The notes under the pieces were generated by a model. The model had not been told where the DNA came from, searched no databases, and saw only the letters and a list, made by a program, of their open reading frames with translations. From Mycobacterium gordonae (GTDB lineage: Bacteria; Actinomycetota; Actinomycetes; Mycobacteriales; Mycobacteriaceae): a DNA stretch of 64,000 nucleotides. Shown piece after piece: positions 1 to 10,415 of this stretch. The position numbers and the translations under genes were made by a program. Positions within the stretch are counted from its first letter, which is position 1; the number at the start of each line of letters is the position of its first letter. The stretch covers positions 1-64,000 of the forward strand of contig NZ_LQOY01000095.1 in assembly GCF_002101675.1 (NCBI RefSeq), in the 5' to 3' direction.

Positions 1-2868
1 GGCGCCGGCGGGACTGGCGGGCTACTCAACAGCATTTTCACAACCTCCGGGGGCCACGGAGTCGGTGGCGCCGGGGGTGACGGCGGCAGCGGTGGCGCAG
101 CCGGCAACGGAGGCAACGGCGCCAACGGCTCATACGCGATCAACAACGGCGTCGGAGGCCGGGGCGGCGACGGAGGGAACCCGGGCACTGGCGGCGCCGG
201 AGGGGCAGGCGGCAACGGCGCCAAAGCCGGCAACGGCGCCCAAGGCTCAACCGGCCTCAGCCCCCACAGCGGCGGCAACGGCGGCAACGGCGGCCAGGGC
301 GCTGACGCCTTCATTACGAGCGGAAACGGCGCTAACGGTGGAGCGGGCGGAAACGGTGGCGCTTACGGCAATGGTGGCGCCGGTGGTGCCGGCGGTAACG
401 GCTTGTACGGCAGCCCCGCATTCTCCAGCATGACCCCCGGTAACGGCGGCAACGGCGGCGTAGGTGGGACCGGTGGTGCTGGCGGCCAGGGCGGAACGCT
501 TGGCGGTGACGGCGGCGCAGGCGGCGCCGGCGGCCACGGCGGAAACGGCGCCGCGGGCGGTGACGCGTTCAAGGCCTCCGACGGATTCTTTGCGGGCTCC
601 AACGGCCAAAACGGGGCCAACGGCGGCAACGGGGGCGCCGGGGGCGCCGGGGGTGACGGCGGCATCGGCGGAAGCGCGGTTGTCGGCAAGGCGGGCGCCC
701 ACGGTGCCGGCGGTGCCGGTGGCAATGGCGGCAACGCCGGAATCGGCGGTGATGGCGGCAACGGTGCCGACGGCACATGGAGCGTCAACAACGGCATCGG
801 CGGCAAGGGTGGCAACGGCGGCAATCCCGGCACCGGTGGAGCGGGTGGCACCGGCGGCAGCAGCGGTGGTACCGCACACGGCGCAAACGGCACCGCCGGA
901 ACCGCTCCCACCAGCGGCGGGAACGGCGGCAACGGCGGTCGAGGTGCCGACGCCAGCACCGGCCCCGGCAACGTGACGGCACCCTCCGGCGCGGCAGGTG
1001 GCAACGGCGGCGACGGTGGGCTCTATGGCAACGGCGGCAACGGCGGCGCAGGCGGCAAGGGCGGCCAGGGCACCGCGGGGCAGTCGTCGGTCATCGGTGC
1101 ACCGCCGGCGCCCGGCGGCACTGGCGGCACCGGAGGCACCGGAGGCACCGGAGGTGCTGGCGGCAAGAGTGGCGCGCTCGCCGGCACCGGCGGCAACGGC
1201 GGCGCGGGCGGTGCCGGCGGCACCGGGGGCAACGGCGGCAGCGGCGGGAAAGGGTTCGACGGATTCGTGCCAGGCGGCAACGGCGATGACGGCTTCGATG
1301 GCGGCGCGGGCGGCCGAGGTGGTCAAGGCGGGACGGGCGGGGCTGGCGGATCAGGCGTGAACGGCTCGGGCAAACAGGGCGTCGGCGGGAACGGCGGACA
1401 GGGCGGAAACGGCGGCATCGCCGGAGGCGGCGGCCGCGGCGCCGACGGCTCGTTCAGCAACGGCGGCAACGGCAATGGCGGCAACGGCGGCAACGGCGGC
1501 GACCGCGGTGCCGGCGGACAAGGCGGCAGCGGCGGAGCAGGCTCCGCCAAGGGCGCCGACGGCGACTGGGGCAGCTCCCCCACCAGCGGCGGCAACGGCG
1601 GTAATGGCGGCAATGGCGCCAACTCCACCAACCCCGACGTCGCCGGCGGCGCCGGCGGCAACGGTGGTCACGGCGGCCTCGACGGCAACGGCGGTAACGG
1701 CGGCAATGGCGGCAACGGCGCCAACGGCGGCAACGGCACCAACGGCACCGGCGGCGCCGGCGGCACCGGATCTGCGGGAGGCGCTGGCGGCGCAGGCGGC
1801 AACAGCGGAGTTCTACACGGCGACGGCGGCAACGGCGGCAAGGGCGGCATCGGCGGAAATGGTGGCACCGGCGGTGCCGGCGGCACGGGCAGCAACGGCG
1901 GCAATGGTACGGCCAGCAACAATTCCGGCGGTGCTGGCGGCAATGGAGGCACCGGCGGTCAAGGCGGTGCCGGTGGTGACGGCGGGACGGGTGGTTCCGC
2001 GGGCAAGACCCTCAACCTCAACGGCGGAAAGAACGGCAGCCAAGGAGCTGGTGGAGCCGGCGGCTCGGGCGGCAATGGCGGCACCGGCGGGAATGGAGGC
2101 AACGGCGGCAACGGCGCTGACGCAACGGTGGCGACGCCGGGGGGCGGCTCCGGCGGGCAAGGCGGTGAGGGCGGCGATGGCGGCAAAGCTGGTGCCGGCG
2201 GTAAGGGCGGGTCGGGCATCACTACGGGTGCGACCGGCAAGAGCGGCGTGCAGGGCAATGGCGGCAACGGCGGCAACGGCGGTGCCGGCGGCAAGGGCGA
2301 TGTCGTTGGCGTCTTGGCTGCCACTGGGGGCAACGGCGGCGCTGGGGGCCAGGGCGGTGATGGCACCAATGGTGGCAACGGCGGCGCAGGCGGCAGCGGC
2401 GGCAACTCTCTCGGACAGTCCCTGTCCGAGCCCGGCGCAGGCCGGAATGGGGGCGTCGGCGGCAACGGCGGAGGTGGCGGTAAAGCCAACAACGGTGTGG
2501 GCGGTAACGGCGGTGCCGGCGGCAACGGCGGTCGTGGCAGTAACGGGGGAGGATTCCACGGCGCAGGGAACGGCGGGCGCGGCGGCGTCGGTGGGGCGGG
2601 CGGAAATAGCGAACTCGGCACAGCTGGCAACGGCGGTGCCGGAGGAACGGGTGGCGGTGGCGGCACCGGAATAGACAGCGTGTTCGGCATCACCCCGGGC
2701 GGCAGCGGGGGTAGGGGCGGTTCTGGCGGCAACGGCGGTGCTCTGACGTTCGGTTCATTCGCACTGCCGGGCGACCCCGGTGAGCCTGGGTACTTCGGCT
2801 CAGGCCCCGATGGCATCTTCGGTGGTAACGGCGGCGGCGGTGGATCCGGTGGAGCCGGTGCCAGTTGA
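1..2868 (+). CDS. PE_PGRS family protein, C-terminal part (5' end outside window)
   Basis: The frame is open from the first base of the window to a TGA at 2866-2868, so only the C-terminal 955 residues are seen and the PE domain lies upstream. Almost the whole product is Gly-Gly-Asn/Ala/Thr/Ser repeats (GGxGGNGG units), the defining PGRS pattern. Longer non-repeat spacers such as the one around 2690-2800 punctuate it. PE_PGRS proteins are exported or surface-associated through ESX-5 in mycobacteria; the role of this member is unknown. The long Pro-rich antisense frames across it are mirror images of the GGN codons. The final residues near 2750-2865 are less repetitive and look like a real C-terminus rather than a frameshift. 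Confidence 0.9.
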   Translation, partial: GAGGTGGLLNSIFTTSGGHGVGGAGGDGGSGGAAGNGGNGANGSYAINNGVGGRGGDGGNPGTGGAGGAGGNGAKAGNGAQGSTGLSPHSGGNGGNGGQGADAFITSGNGANGGAGGNGGAYGNGGAGGAGGNGLYGSPAFSSMTPGNGGNGGVGGTGGAGGQGGTLGGDGGAGGAGGHGGNGAAGGDAFKASDGFFAGSNGQNGANGGNGGAGGAGGDGGIGGSAVVGKAGAHGAGGAGGNGGNAGIGGDGGNGADGTWSVNNGIGGKGGNGGNPGTGGAGGTGGSSGGTAHGANGTAGTAPTSGGNGGNGGRGADASTGPGNVTAPSGAAGGNGGDGGLYGNGGNGGAGGKGGQGTAGQSSVIGAPPAPGGTGGTGGTGGTGGAGGKSGALAGTGGNGGAGGAGGTGGNGGSGGKGFDGFVPGGNGDDGFDGGAGGRGGQGGTGGAGGSGVNGSGKQGVGGNGGQGGNGGIAGGGGRGADGSFSNGGNGNGGNGGNGGDRGAGGQGGSGGAGSAKGADGDWGSSPTSGGNGGNGGNGANSTNPDVAGGAGGNGGHGGLDGNGGNGGNGGNGANGGNGTNGTGGAGGTGSAGGAGGAGGNSGVLHGDGGNGGKGGIGGNGGTGGAGGTGSNGGNGTASNNSGGAGGNGGTGGQGGAGGDGGTGGSAGKTLNLNGGKNGSQGAGGAGGSGGNGGTGGNGGNGGNGADATVATPGGGSGGQGGEGGDGGKAGAGGKGGSGITTGATGKSGVQGNGGNGGNGGAGGKGDVVGVLAATGGNGGAGGQGGDGTNGGNGGAGGSGGNSLGQSLSEPGAGRNGGVGGNGGGGGKANNGVGGNGGAGGNGGRGSNGGGFHGAGNGGRGGVGGAGGNSELGTAGNGGAGGTGGGGGTGIDSVFGITPGGSGGRGGSGGNGGALTFGSFALPGDPGEPGYFGSGPDGIFGGNGGGGGSGGAGAS

Positions 2869-3313
2869 CGACAGGCCAGTCGCCGACGCCAGGAGCGCCG
2901 AAACCACGTCGACGACCACGGCACAGCTGTGAACTGCCCTCGGCAACCAGGGCTCACGCGTGCTATCGCGGTCGACGTCAGCGACATTTCCCGGGTGTCC
3001 CGGGTGGTATACCGCGCAGCCGCCGTTTGGCTCAACACGCCGATGCGTCAGACCCAAGACTGCATTTGCGCCGAACGTGTCGTCCACACCGACGGTCGGT
3101 GATGCCGGCCGTTGCTTCATGGTCCGGTGAGGCTCGGGCCAGGTGATCCTCTGCGAGGGGAAGCGCGGGCTGACCGGGCTGATGCCGTTGGCGCGGGCGG
3201 CACTGATCGCGCCGGGCGCAAGCATCGTCGGCAGGTGATGGGACTGGCCGCACTCGTTCCGGGCGCGCGCCTAGAACTGGCGATTGCTGAGCATCCTGGT
3301 CGCAGGTGACCGG
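2869..3313. other. 445-bp gap with no convincing gene
   Basis: This stretch separates the PE_PGRS gene from the convergent PPE gene. Short frames exist on both strands, but none has a ribosome binding site, a recognisable domain or consistent codon use. A plus-strand frame at about 3140-3237 reads like a piece of protein ending in TGA but has no start and no family I recognise. It may be decayed coding sequence. No strong terminator hairpin was seen. Confidence 0.5.
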
Positions 3314-4369
3314 TTACACGCCGACGCGCGGAATCACACCGGGCCTTTGCTGGACCACATGAGAACCGCCACCGCCGCCGATCATTCGCCCGGGCATCCC
3401 GCCGTTGGCTCCACCGCCCGTCGGCATCGGCATCATCGGCATCCCGGCGCCTGCACCGGCCGCTGCCTCGGCATTGGCGAGTGTCGCGGCGCCGCCCAGG
3501 CTCGTGCCCGGTAGCGCAGCACCCACCCGCCCGTCCGGCGCCGACCCGAGCCAGCCCTGCGGCACCGACAACCCACCGATCGTGCGCGCCTGACCCAGCC
3601 CAGCCGCTGCGCCGAACCCGGCGCCACTCCCCGGCTTGACGGCCTCCACCGCCGCGACGGCAGACATTGCCGACGGCTCCGAAGCGCCGGCCAGTGGGTC
3701 GGTTGCCGGCGCCCCGCCGCTGCTGAGACTGGAAAGCGGCGTCAACGCCGTGCCGACCGACGTCGACACCAGCTGAACGCCCTGCGACAACGCATCCAGC
3801 GGGATCGCCTGCGCCACCCCCGCCGCCTGTGAGGCCAACCCCGCAAGATCAGCGGGCAGTGCGGCGAACGGCGTCAAGGAGACGGCCACCGAGACCGCAT
3901 CCGCGAGATAGCCCAGCATGGCGATGACATCCTGAACCCACATGTCGATGTAGACGAAATCCGCGGCCGCAATCGCCGGTGTGTTCTGGCCCAAAAAGTT
4001 CGTCGCGACCAGTGCCAGCTGCTGCATCCGATTGGCCGTCACCTCCGCCGGATGCACCGTCGCGGTCCGAGCGGTCTCGTACGCCGCAGCCGCGGCCCGG
4101 GCCTGCACGGCGGCGCCCTCGGCAATGGTCGACGTGGCTCCCAGCCACCCGGCGAATCCCGCCGCGATGCCGCCCATCGCCATCGCCGCGGCGCCGGCCC
4201 ACCAGCCATCGGCGAGGTCCGAAATCACCGAGTCGAAGGAGGACGCCGATGCCCGCAGCTCAGCGGCCAACCCGTCCCAGGCGGCGGCCGCCGAGTACAA
4301 CGGCCCCGATCCTGCCCCGGTGTACATGCGCGCCGAGTTCACTTCCGGCGACAGCATCTCGAACCCCAT
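3314..4369 (-). CDS. PPE family protein, PPE-SVP subfamily
   Basis: 351 residues from the ATG at 4369; a GTG three codons upstream (4378) is the alternative. The N-terminus has the PPE signature: MLSPEVNSARMYTGAGSGPL followed by the WDGLAAEL helix, and WWAGAAAMAM near residue 60. The C-terminal half carries GGLSVPQGW near residue 270, the SVP motif that defines the PPE-SVP subfamily, then a Gly/Met-rich tail. PPE proteins are usually exported by type VII (ESX) systems, often paired with a PE protein; no PE gene is adjacent here. It is divergent from the first TetR gene, and the 114 bp between them is unusually AT-rich with several dyads, so it is probably controlled by that TetR protein (inference). 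Confidence 0.93.
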   Translation of the reverse strand: MGFEMLSPEVNSARMYTGAGSGPLYSAAAAWDGLAAELRASASSFDSVISDLADGWWAGAAAMAMGGIAAGFAGWLGATSTIAEGAAVQARAAAAAYETARTATVHPAEVTANRMQQLALVATNFLGQNTPAIAAADFVYIDMWVQDVIAMLGYLADAVSVAVSLTPFAALPADLAGLASQAAGVAQAIPLDALSQGVQLVSTSVGTALTPLSSLSSGGAPATDPLAGASEPSAMSAVAAVEAVKPGSGAGFGAAAGLGQARTIGGLSVPQGWLGSAPDGRVGAALPGTSLGGAATLANAEAAAGAGAGMPMMPMPTGGGANGGMPGRMIGGGGGSHVVQQRPGVIPRVGV

Positions 4370-4415
4370 CACGTCCACCTATCCTTCGTCGTCCGCCGTC
4401 TCAGAAAATACATAT

Positions 4416-4462
4416 TCGTATACGATACGTCAATACATTGTATGTTAGTATGCATCTGATAC
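4416..4462. promoter_or_regulatory. AT-rich divergent operator/promoter region between PPE and TetR genes
   Basis: A perfect 10-bp palindrome TCGTATACGA lies at 4416-4425 and a dyad ATACA-T-TGTAT at 4433-4443. Extra GATAC half-sites are at 4424-4428 and 4458-4462. This sits between the divergent PPE and TetR starts and is far more AT-rich than its surroundings. Binding by the adjacent TetR proteins is inferred. Confidence 0.5.
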
Positions 4463-4492
4463 TCATATGAATCTTATGAAGGCGAAGGGCCG

Positions 4493-5125
4493 ATGACCTC
4501 AGCAAGCACCGCGAAGGCGACGCGGGTAACCAAGCGCCGCGCCGAAACCCGGGGGCGTCTGATCGACGCGGCGATCGACGTGTTCGCCGAGAAGGGTTAC
4601 GGCCAGGTGACCATCAGAGATGTGTGCACAGCCGCCGGCTACACCCGCGGGGCGTTCTACTCACAGTTCGAGAGCCTGGAAGAGCTGTTGTTCGTGATCT
4701 ATCACCAATGGACGACTCAGATCGCCGAACAGGTGCGCGGCGCCGTCGAGGCCGGTGACCCCGTCAATGATCTGCCCGCGATCATCGCGCGCATCGTGGA
4801 GACGCTGCTGCTCGAACGTGAGTGGCTGTTGATCAAGGCCGACTTGTTAGCGGTGGCCGCCCGCAATCCGGCGTTGGCCCAGCGCTGGTCGGTCCATCGC
4901 GGCAAACTGCGGGTGACCATCGAGGAACTGCTTGCCGCCCGTGGCGCCGGGCCGCACGAGCCGATCGGTAGCGCGAGCGATACGGCCCAGGCCATCATCG
5001 CCCTCTACGACGGTCTGGCCACCCAGCTGTTGCTCGAAAACGACGAGGGTGCAGCCCGCGCCCGGCTCATCCAGATGCTCAATATGGTCCTGATGCCGAC
5101 GCGCACCGCCCCTGAGATCCCTTGA
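4493..5125 (+). CDS. TetR family transcriptional regulator (first of a tandem pair)
   Basis: 210 residues, normal for TetR. The N-terminal helix-turn-helix runs from about residue 20 to 70 (RGRLIDAAIDVFAEKGYG, VTIRDVCTAAGYTRGAFYSQF), followed by an all-helical ligand domain. It starts at ATG 4493, with purine-rich GAAGG upstream. It is strikingly similar over its whole length to the next gene, so the two are tandem duplicates. The shared segment GYTRGAFYSQFESLEEL includes the recognition helix, so both proteins may read similar operators. Likely targets are the divergent PPE gene, the second TetR and the FAD dehydrogenase (inference). The ligand is unknown. Confidence 0.93.
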   Translation: MTSASTAKATRVTKRRAETRGRLIDAAIDVFAEKGYGQVTIRDVCTAAGYTRGAFYSQFESLEELLFVIYHQWTTQIAEQVRGAVEAGDPVNDLPAIIARIVETLLLEREWLLIKADLLAVAARNPALAQRWSVHRGKLRVTIEELLAARGAGPHEPIGSASDTAQAIIALYDGLATQLLLENDEGAARARLIQMLNMVLMPTRTAPEIP

Positions 5126-5161
5126 TTTGATGACACGGCGCCCCCCAATGTGGCACGTCAC

Positions 5162-5193
5162 GTATCAGATGTGGCAATGTATCGGCTACATCT
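5162..5193. promoter_or_regulatory. Candidate TetR operator upstream of second TetR gene
   Basis: The inverted repeat AGATGT (5167-5172) / ACATCT (5188-5193) brackets a GTATC half-site (5179-5183), and another GTATC lies at 5162-5166. It ends just before the ribosome binding site of the second TetR gene, a position suited to autoregulation. Confidence 0.4.
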
Positions 5194-5208
5194 AATAAGG
5201 GGGTGCGC

Positions 5209-5823
5209 ATGCCAACAGCGACTACCGCGGCGAAGCCGCCGCGCGTCACCAAACGCCGCGCCGAAACCCGCGCCCGCCTCATGGAGGCGGCGTTCCGGGT
5301 ATTCGCCGAAAAGGGCTACGGACACGTGACCATCGAGGATGTGTGCGAAGCCGCCGGCTACACCCGCGGCGCGTTCTACTCGCAATTCGAGAGCCTCGAG
5401 GAGTTGTTCTTCCTGCTGTACGACCAGTGGGCGGGACGCACGGCGGACCAGGTCCGCGCCGCCATGGAGGGCGCCGACGCTGTCGTCGATCTGCCCGGAG
5501 TCGTGGAGCGCATCGTCGACACCCTGCTTCTCGAACGCGACTGGCTGTTGATCAAATTCGACTTCTTGCTGTATTCCGCCCGCAATCCCGAGCTGGCCCA
5601 CCGCTGGGAAGTCCATCGCGCACAGCTGCGCAAGGTCATCGAGGAACGCCTGATCGCCAGCGGTATCGGCTTCCACAAGGCCATCGACAGCGTCACCGAC
5701 ACCGCCCGGGCAATCATCGCCGCGTATGACGGGGTGAGTGTCCAGCTACTGCTCGACAGGGACCAGGCCGCCGCGCGCGCCTGGCTCACCCAATTGATGA
5801 ACGTGGTGCTCACTCGGGACTAA
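5209..5823 (+). CDS. TetR family transcriptional regulator (second of a tandem pair)
   Basis: 204 residues. I chose ATG 5209 because AAGGGGG at 5197-5203 is correctly spaced for it; an upstream GTG at 5203 overlaps that site. The helix-turn-helix matches its upstream paralogue almost exactly (CEAAGYTRGAFYSQFESLEEL), while the ligand-binding half differs more, so the two probably sense different molecules. About 95 bp downstream lies the FAD dehydrogenase gene, preceded by a perfect dyad, so this regulator is its most likely repressor. The inference rests on position and operator similarity, not on a recognised orthologue. Confidence 0.93.
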   Translation: MPTATTAAKPPRVTKRRAETRARLMEAAFRVFAEKGYGHVTIEDVCEAAGYTRGAFYSQFESLEELFFLLYDQWAGRTADQVRAAMEGADAVVDLPGVVERIVDTLLLERDWLLIKFDFLLYSARNPELAHRWEVHRAQLRKVIEERLIASGIGFHKAIDSVTDTARAIIAAYDGVSVQLLLDRDQAAARAWLTQLMNVVLTRD

Positions 5824-5860
5824 GCCGCCAAAACAGCCCTTCCGATGCGTTCCTGAATAT

Positions 5861-5876
5861 GATACATTTGTGTATC
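5861..5876. promoter_or_regulatory. Perfect dyad GATACA-N4-TGTATC, probable TetR operator
   Basis: A perfect 6-bp inverted repeat separated by TTTG lies 42 bp before the FAD dehydrogenase start and 38 bp after the TetR stop. Size and symmetry are typical of a TetR-dimer site. The GATAC/GTATC half-site recurs before both TetR genes. Confidence 0.6.
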
Positions 5877-5918
5877 GAATCGTTCGGGTGACGAACTCAG
5901 GCGCAGAAAGGCTGTCTC

Positions 5919-7589
5919 ATGGACGCTGATGTCATCGTTATCGGTGCGGGTCTGGCGGGACTGGTCGCCACCCACGAACTGACCCGGCGCGGCAAGAAGG
6001 TCGCGGTGGTCGATCAGGAGAACGAGGCCAATCTGGGCGGCCAGGCCTTCTGGTCATTCGGCGGGCTCTTCCTGGTCGACACACCCGAGCAGCGGGTGCT
6101 GGGAATCAAGGACTCCTTGGAGCTGGCGTGGAACGACTGGTCGGGCAGTGCGGCATTCGATCGCCTCGACGACGAGGACGTGTGGGCGGCGAAGTGGGCC
6201 CGCTCGTACGTCGAATTCGCCGCCGGCGAAAAGCGGTCCTATTTGACCGACCTCGGCATCAGGTTCATGCCCACAGTCGGCTGGGCCGAGCGCGGGGACC
6301 TGCGCGCCGACGGCCACGGTAACTCGGTTCCGCGCTTTCACATCGCGTGGGGCACGGGCACGGGAATCGTTGAGCCCTTTGTGAATTCGGCTCTGGATGC
6401 CGCACAGGACAACTTGGTGACGTTCTATCACCGTCACCGCGTGGACGAGTTGGTGTTCACCGACGGCGCGGTCACCGGGATCAAAGGCACGGTGCTGGCG
6501 CCCGACGACGCGGTGCGGGGTGCGCCGTCCAACCGCAACGTGGTCGGCGAATTCGAGCTGTCGGCCCAGGCGGTGATCATCACCACCGGCGGGATCGGCG
6601 GCAACCACGAAATGGTGCGGCGGTACTGGCCGGAACGCATGGGCACTCCCCCCGCGTCGATGATCACCGGCGTTCCCGAGTACGTCGACGGGCGCATGCT
6701 CGACATCGCCCACGACAGCGGCGTCCGGCTGGTCAACCGGGACCGGATGTGGCACTACACCGAAGGCGTCCGGAACTGGGACCCGATCTGGCCTAAGCAC
6801 GCCATCCGCATCATCCCCGGTCCCTCGTCGATGTGGTTCGACGCGCTGGGCCGACGGCTGCCCGCCCCCTTCCTGCCCGGCTACGACACCTTGGGCACGT
6901 TGAAGTATCTGCGTACCAACCCCGAGATCGCGAAGTACGACTACTCCTGGTACGTGCTGACGCAGAAGATCATCAAGAAGGAGTTCGCGTTGTCGGGCTC
7001 GGAACAGAACCCCGACATCACCGGGAAGAGCCTGATGAAGGTGCTGCAGCAGCGCTTCTTCAACAAGGACGCCACAGGTCCCGTCGAGGCGTTCAAGGCC
7101 CATGGCGCCGACTTCGTGGTCGCCGACAACATCGAAGACCTCGTCGCCAAGATGAACGCCCTGACCGACGAGCCACTGCTGGATCCGGCCGGGATCCGCG
7201 CGCAGATCGAATCCCGCGATCTGCAGATCGCCAACCCGTTCTGCAAGGACGTCCAGGTGCAGGGCATCCGCAACGCCAGGCGCGCGCTGGGCGATCGGCT
7301 CGGCCGGGTCGCTACGCCGCACCGCATCCTGGACCCCAAGGCCGGACCGCTGATCGCCGCCAAGTTGCACATTCTGACGCGAAAGACGTTGGGCGGCATC
7401 CAAACTGATTTGTCTTCCCGTGCCATGGGCAACCACGGTCAGGCCATCCCGGGCCTGTACGCGGCCGGGGAGGTCGCCGGATTCGGTGGCGGCGGCGTGC
7501 ACGGATATAACGCGTTGGAGGGGACGTTTCTGGGCGGCTGCATCTTCTCCGGCCGGGCCGCCGGCCGCGGCGCCGCGGACGATCTCTGA
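5919..7589 (+). CDS. FAD-binding dehydrogenase (Rv0785-like, KstD/fumarate reductase fold)
   Basis: 556 residues. The N-terminus has the dinucleotide-binding motif [16 protein letters not shown] (residues 5-20) and an acidic residue closing the second strand (VVDQEN). The C-terminus has a second FAD contact, [24 protein letters not shown], near residue 510-535. This architecture is that of the FAD-dependent 3-ketosteroid dehydrogenase / fumarate reductase flavoprotein superfamily, and the protein resembles M. tuberculosis Rv0785. The substrate is unknown; steroid or fatty-acid-derived ketones are possible. It stands alone in its transcript, with its own dyad operator, next to two TetR genes. 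It ends 61 bp before prrA. Confidence 0.9.
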   Translation: MDADVIVIGAGLAGLVATHELTRRGKKVAVVDQENEANLGGQAFWSFGGLFLVDTPEQRVLGIKDSLELAWNDWSGSAAFDRLDDEDVWAAKWARSYVEFAAGEKRSYLTDLGIRFMPTVGWAERGDLRADGHGNSVPRFHIAWGTGTGIVEPFVNSALDAAQDNLVTFYHRHRVDELVFTDGAVTGIKGTVLAPDDAVRGAPSNRNVVGEFELSAQAVIITTGGIGGNHEMVRRYWPERMGTPPASMITGVPEYVDGRMLDIAHDSGVRLVNRDRMWHYTEGVRNWDPIWPKHAIRIIPGPSSMWFDALGRRLPAPFLPGYDTLGTLKYLRTNPEIAKYDYSWYVLTQKIIKKEFALSGSEQNPDITGKSLMKVLQQRFFNKDATGPVEAFKAHGADFVVADNIEDLVAKMNALTDEPLLDPAGIRAQIESRDLQIANPFCKDVQVQGIRNARRALGDRLGRVATPHRILDPKAGPLIAAKLHILTRKTLGGIQTDLSSRAMGNHGQAIPGLYAAGEVAGFGGGGVHGYNALEGTFLGGCIFSGRAAGRGAADDL

Positions 7590-7650
7590 TCCGCGCGATT
7601 GGGGGGTGCGCCTCCCACCGCCATTGCGCTCAATCAGGCAAGATAGGCGC

Positions 7651-8352
7651 ATGGACACTGGTGTGAACTCACCTCGGGTCTTGGTGGTCGACGACGACTC
7701 CGATGTGCTCGCCTCGCTGGAACGTGGGTTGCGGCTGTCCGGATTTGAGGTGTCCACCGCGGTCGACGGCGCCGAGGCCCTGCGCAGCGCTACCGAGACG
7801 CGGCCCGACGCGATCGTGCTCGACATCAACATGCCCGTGCTGGACGGCGTCAGCGTCGTCACGGCGCTCAGAGCCATGGACAACGACGTGCCCGTCTGCG
7901 TGCTGAGTGCCCGCAGCTCCGTCGACGACCGGGTCGCCGGCCTGGAAGCGGGTGCCGACGACTACCTGGTCAAGCCGTTCGTCCTGGCCGAGTTGGTCGC
8001 GCGCGTGCGGGCCCTGCTGCGCCGGCGCGGCGCCACCGCCACCTCGTCGTCGGAAACCATCACCGTGGGTCCGTTAGAAGTCGACATCCCCGGCCGGCGC
8101 GCCCGGGTCAACGGCGTCGACGTGGACCTGACCAAGCGGGAGTTCGACCTGCTCGCCGTGCTCGCTGAGCACAAGACGGCGGTGTTGTCCCGCGCGCAGC
8201 TGCTCGAACTGGTGTGGGGCTACGACTTTGCCGCCGACACCAACGTCGTCGACGTCTTCATCGGATACCTGCGGCGCAAGCTGGAAGCCAACGGTGGGCC
8301 GCGGCTCCTGCACACCGTCCGGGGAGTCGGCTTCGTGCTCAGGATGCAATGA
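7651..8352 (+). CDS. prrA: Two-component response regulator PrrA (OmpR family)
   Basis: 233 residues, nearly identical to M. tuberculosis PrrA (Rv0903c) as I know it. The receiver domain has the acidic pocket LVVDDDSDV, phospho-acceptor Asp58 ([11 protein letters not shown]), a conserved Ser in VLSAR and Lys108 (LVKPF). A winged-helix OmpR domain follows from about residue 140 ([29 protein letters not shown]). It starts at ATG 7651. PrrA, phosphorylated by PrrB, is an essential mycobacterial regulator linked to respiration and nitrogen and early intracellular adaptation. The sensor kinase gene follows after 16 bp, so the two form one transcript. Confidence 0.97.
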   Translation: MDTGVNSPRVLVVDDDSDVLASLERGLRLSGFEVSTAVDGAEALRSATETRPDAIVLDINMPVLDGVSVVTALRAMDNDVPVCVLSARSSVDDRVAGLEAGADDYLVKPFVLAELVARVRALLRRRGATATSSSETITVGPLEVDIPGRRARVNGVDVDLTKREFDLLAVLAEHKTAVLSRAQLLELVWGYDFAADTNVVDVFIGYLRRKLEANGGPRLLHTVRGVGFVLRMQ

Positions 8353-8368
8353 GCGCGGCAGGTGCCCG

Positions 8369-9718
8369 ATGGTGGCCGTGAACATCCTGTCCCGAATCTT
8401 CGCGCGCACGCCGTCGCTTCGGACCCGGGTGGTGGTTGCGACGGTTATCGGGGCCGCCATTCCGGTACTGATCGTCGGCGCCGTGGTCTGGGTAGGCATC
8501 ACCAAAGACCGCAAGGAACGTCTGGACCGCCGGCTGGACGAGGCTGCGGGGTTCGCGATCCCGTTCGTCCCCCGCGGCCTGGACGAGATCCCTCGATCCC
8601 CCAACGATCAGGACGCTTTGATCACCGTCCGCCGCGGCAACGTTATCAAGTCGAACACCGACATCAATCTGCCCAAGCTGCAGGCCGACTACGCCGACAC
8701 CTTCATCCACGGGGTGCGCTACCGGGTGCGCACGGTCGAGATCCCGGGCCCGGAACCGACCTCGGTCGCCGTCGCCGCAACCTACGACGCGACCTACGCC
8801 GAAACCAACAACCTGCATCGACGGGTGCTGCTGATCTGCACCCTGGCCATCGGCGCGGCGGCCGTATTCGCTTGGCTGCTAGCCGCTTTCGCGGTGCGAC
8901 CATTCAAACAGCTGGCGGAGCAGACGCGGTCGATCGATGCGGGCGACGAGGACCCGAGAGTGGAAGTGCACGGCGCGAGCGAAGCCGTGGAGATCGCCGA
9001 GGCCATGCGCGGCATGCTGCAACGTATCTGGAACGAGCAGAACCGCACCCAGGAGGCGCTGGCCTCGGCCCGCGACTTCGCGGCGGTCTCCTCGCACGAG
9101 CTGCGTACCCCGTTGACCGCCATGCGGACCAACCTCGAGGTCTTGGCCACCCTCGACCTGCCCGATGACCAGCGAAAAGAAGTGCTGAGCGACGTGATCC
9201 GCACGCAGTCACGGATCGAGGCCACGCTGAGCGCGCTCGAGCGGCTGGCCCAGGGCGAATTGTCCACCTCCGACGATCACGTGCCCGTCGACATCACCGA
9301 TCTGCTCGACCGCGCCGCCCACGACGCCACCCGCATCTACCCCGATCTCGACGTGTCCCTGGTCCCCTCCCCGACCTGCATCATCGTCGGGATGCCGGCC
9401 GGGTTGCGGCTGGCCGTCGACAACGCTATTGCCAACGCCGTCAAACACGGTGGCGCCACCCACGTTCAGCTCTCGGCGGTCAGTTCGCGGGCCGGAGTCG
9501 AGATCGCCATCGACGACAACGGCAGCGGGGTGCCGGAGCAGGAGCGGCAGGTCGTGTTCGAGCGGTTCTCCCGGGGCTCCACGGCATCGCATTCGGGGTC
9601 AGGCCTGGGGCTGGCTCTGGTCGCGCAGCAAGCACACCTGCACGGCGGAACGGCGTCGCTGGAAGGCAGCTCGCTGGGTGGGGCGCGGCTGGTGCTGCGC
9701 CTTCCCGGACCGAGCTAG
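8369..9718 (+). CDS. prrB: Sensor histidine kinase PrrB
   Basis: 449 residues from ATG 8369; GTG 8378, which gives the N-terminus seen in M. tuberculosis PrrB, is equally possible. Order: first membrane helix (about 20-45), periplasmic sensor segment, second membrane helix (about 150-175), HAMP, then the dimerisation domain with catalytic His243 in SSHELRTPLTAMRTN, and an ATPase domain with N box (DNAIANAVKHGG), G1 (DDNGSGVP) and G2 (GSGLGLALV). It phosphorylates PrrA. Its stop codon overlaps that of the convergent arfC gene by 4 bp (CTAG). Confidence 0.96.
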   Translation: MVAVNILSRIFARTPSLRTRVVVATVIGAAIPVLIVGAVVWVGITKDRKERLDRRLDEAAGFAIPFVPRGLDEIPRSPNDQDALITVRRGNVIKSNTDINLPKLQADYADTFIHGVRYRVRTVEIPGPEPTSVAVAATYDATYAETNNLHRRVLLICTLAIGAAAVFAWLLAAFAVRPFKQLAEQTRSIDAGDEDPRVEVHGASEAVEIAEAMRGMLQRIWNEQNRTQEALASARDFAAVSSHELRTPLTAMRTNLEVLATLDLPDDQRKEVLSDVIRTQSRIEATLSALERLAQGELSTSDDHVPVDITDLLDRAAHDATRIYPDLDVSLVPSPTCIIVGMPAGLRLAVDNAIANAVKHGGATHVQLSAVSSRAGVEIAIDDNGSGVPEQERQVVFERFSRGSTASHSGSGLGLALVAQQAHLHGGTASLEGSSLGGARLVLRLPGPS

Positions 9719-10415
9719 GTTTTACGAGTGCTGTTGCGCCACGGTGTGAAGAACGCCCGGGCGGCGAACTCCTCGTCCTGGAACCAGACCTGGGCCTCCG
9801 TGTCCTCGTAGCCCTCATCGTCGGGCGAGTAGAACAACCGGGAATCCATGCGCCCCTTGATCGTCCACCCGTCCGGACCGCTGCCGTCGAGGTTGGCGCG
9901 CATGGACCCGGCGCCGTAAGGTGCGTACGGCATCAACGGCAGGACGATGGTCTCCGCCTCGCTGCTAGCTGGAATCTTCTCCGTCAAAGCGTCTTTGGGA
10001 ACCGGCCTGCGCCTGGGCGTGGCGCCTTTCGGCCTGGCCTTCCTGGCCGCGGCAGTCTTCTTTACCGGCCTCTTGCGGGCGACGGGAATGCGTTCCGTCG
10101 CAGGGTCTTTGGCGACGGGGATTCGTTCCGTCACGGCATCGCCGGAGACGGGTCTGCGTTTTCTCGGTGGCGCCTTGGAGACGGCTTTCTTCTGCGCCGG
10201 TCCGGGTTTGGGGTTGGCTCTGGAGGCGGGCAGCTTCTTGGTAGGCGCTTCGGCGGCAGGCGCTTTCATCACCGGCTCGGGTTTGGGTCGCTGCCTGGGT
10301 TCGGCAAGTACCCAGGCCGGCATCTGGGTTCTGGCGGGCCGGGCTGTCAGCGTGAACGTCAGCACCATGCCCAGTCCGAATGACACGGCGGCCAGCCACC
10401 AGTGCACATGGGCGA

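Noticed and set aside
247..1326. Long Ala-rich and Pro-rich minus-strand frames opposite the PE_PGRS gene
   Set aside because: They are the reverse reading of GGN repeat codons, with no start signals or domains.
2800..3225. 141-residue minus-strand frame after the PE_PGRS gene
   Set aside because: It runs antisense into PE_PGRS repeats, has no ribosome binding site, and its composition does not look like a mycobacterial protein.
6054..7883. 609-residue minus-strand frame opposite the FAD dehydrogenase and prrA
   Set aside because: The plus-strand genes are clearly real; this frame is a GC-rich antisense shadow with no motif.
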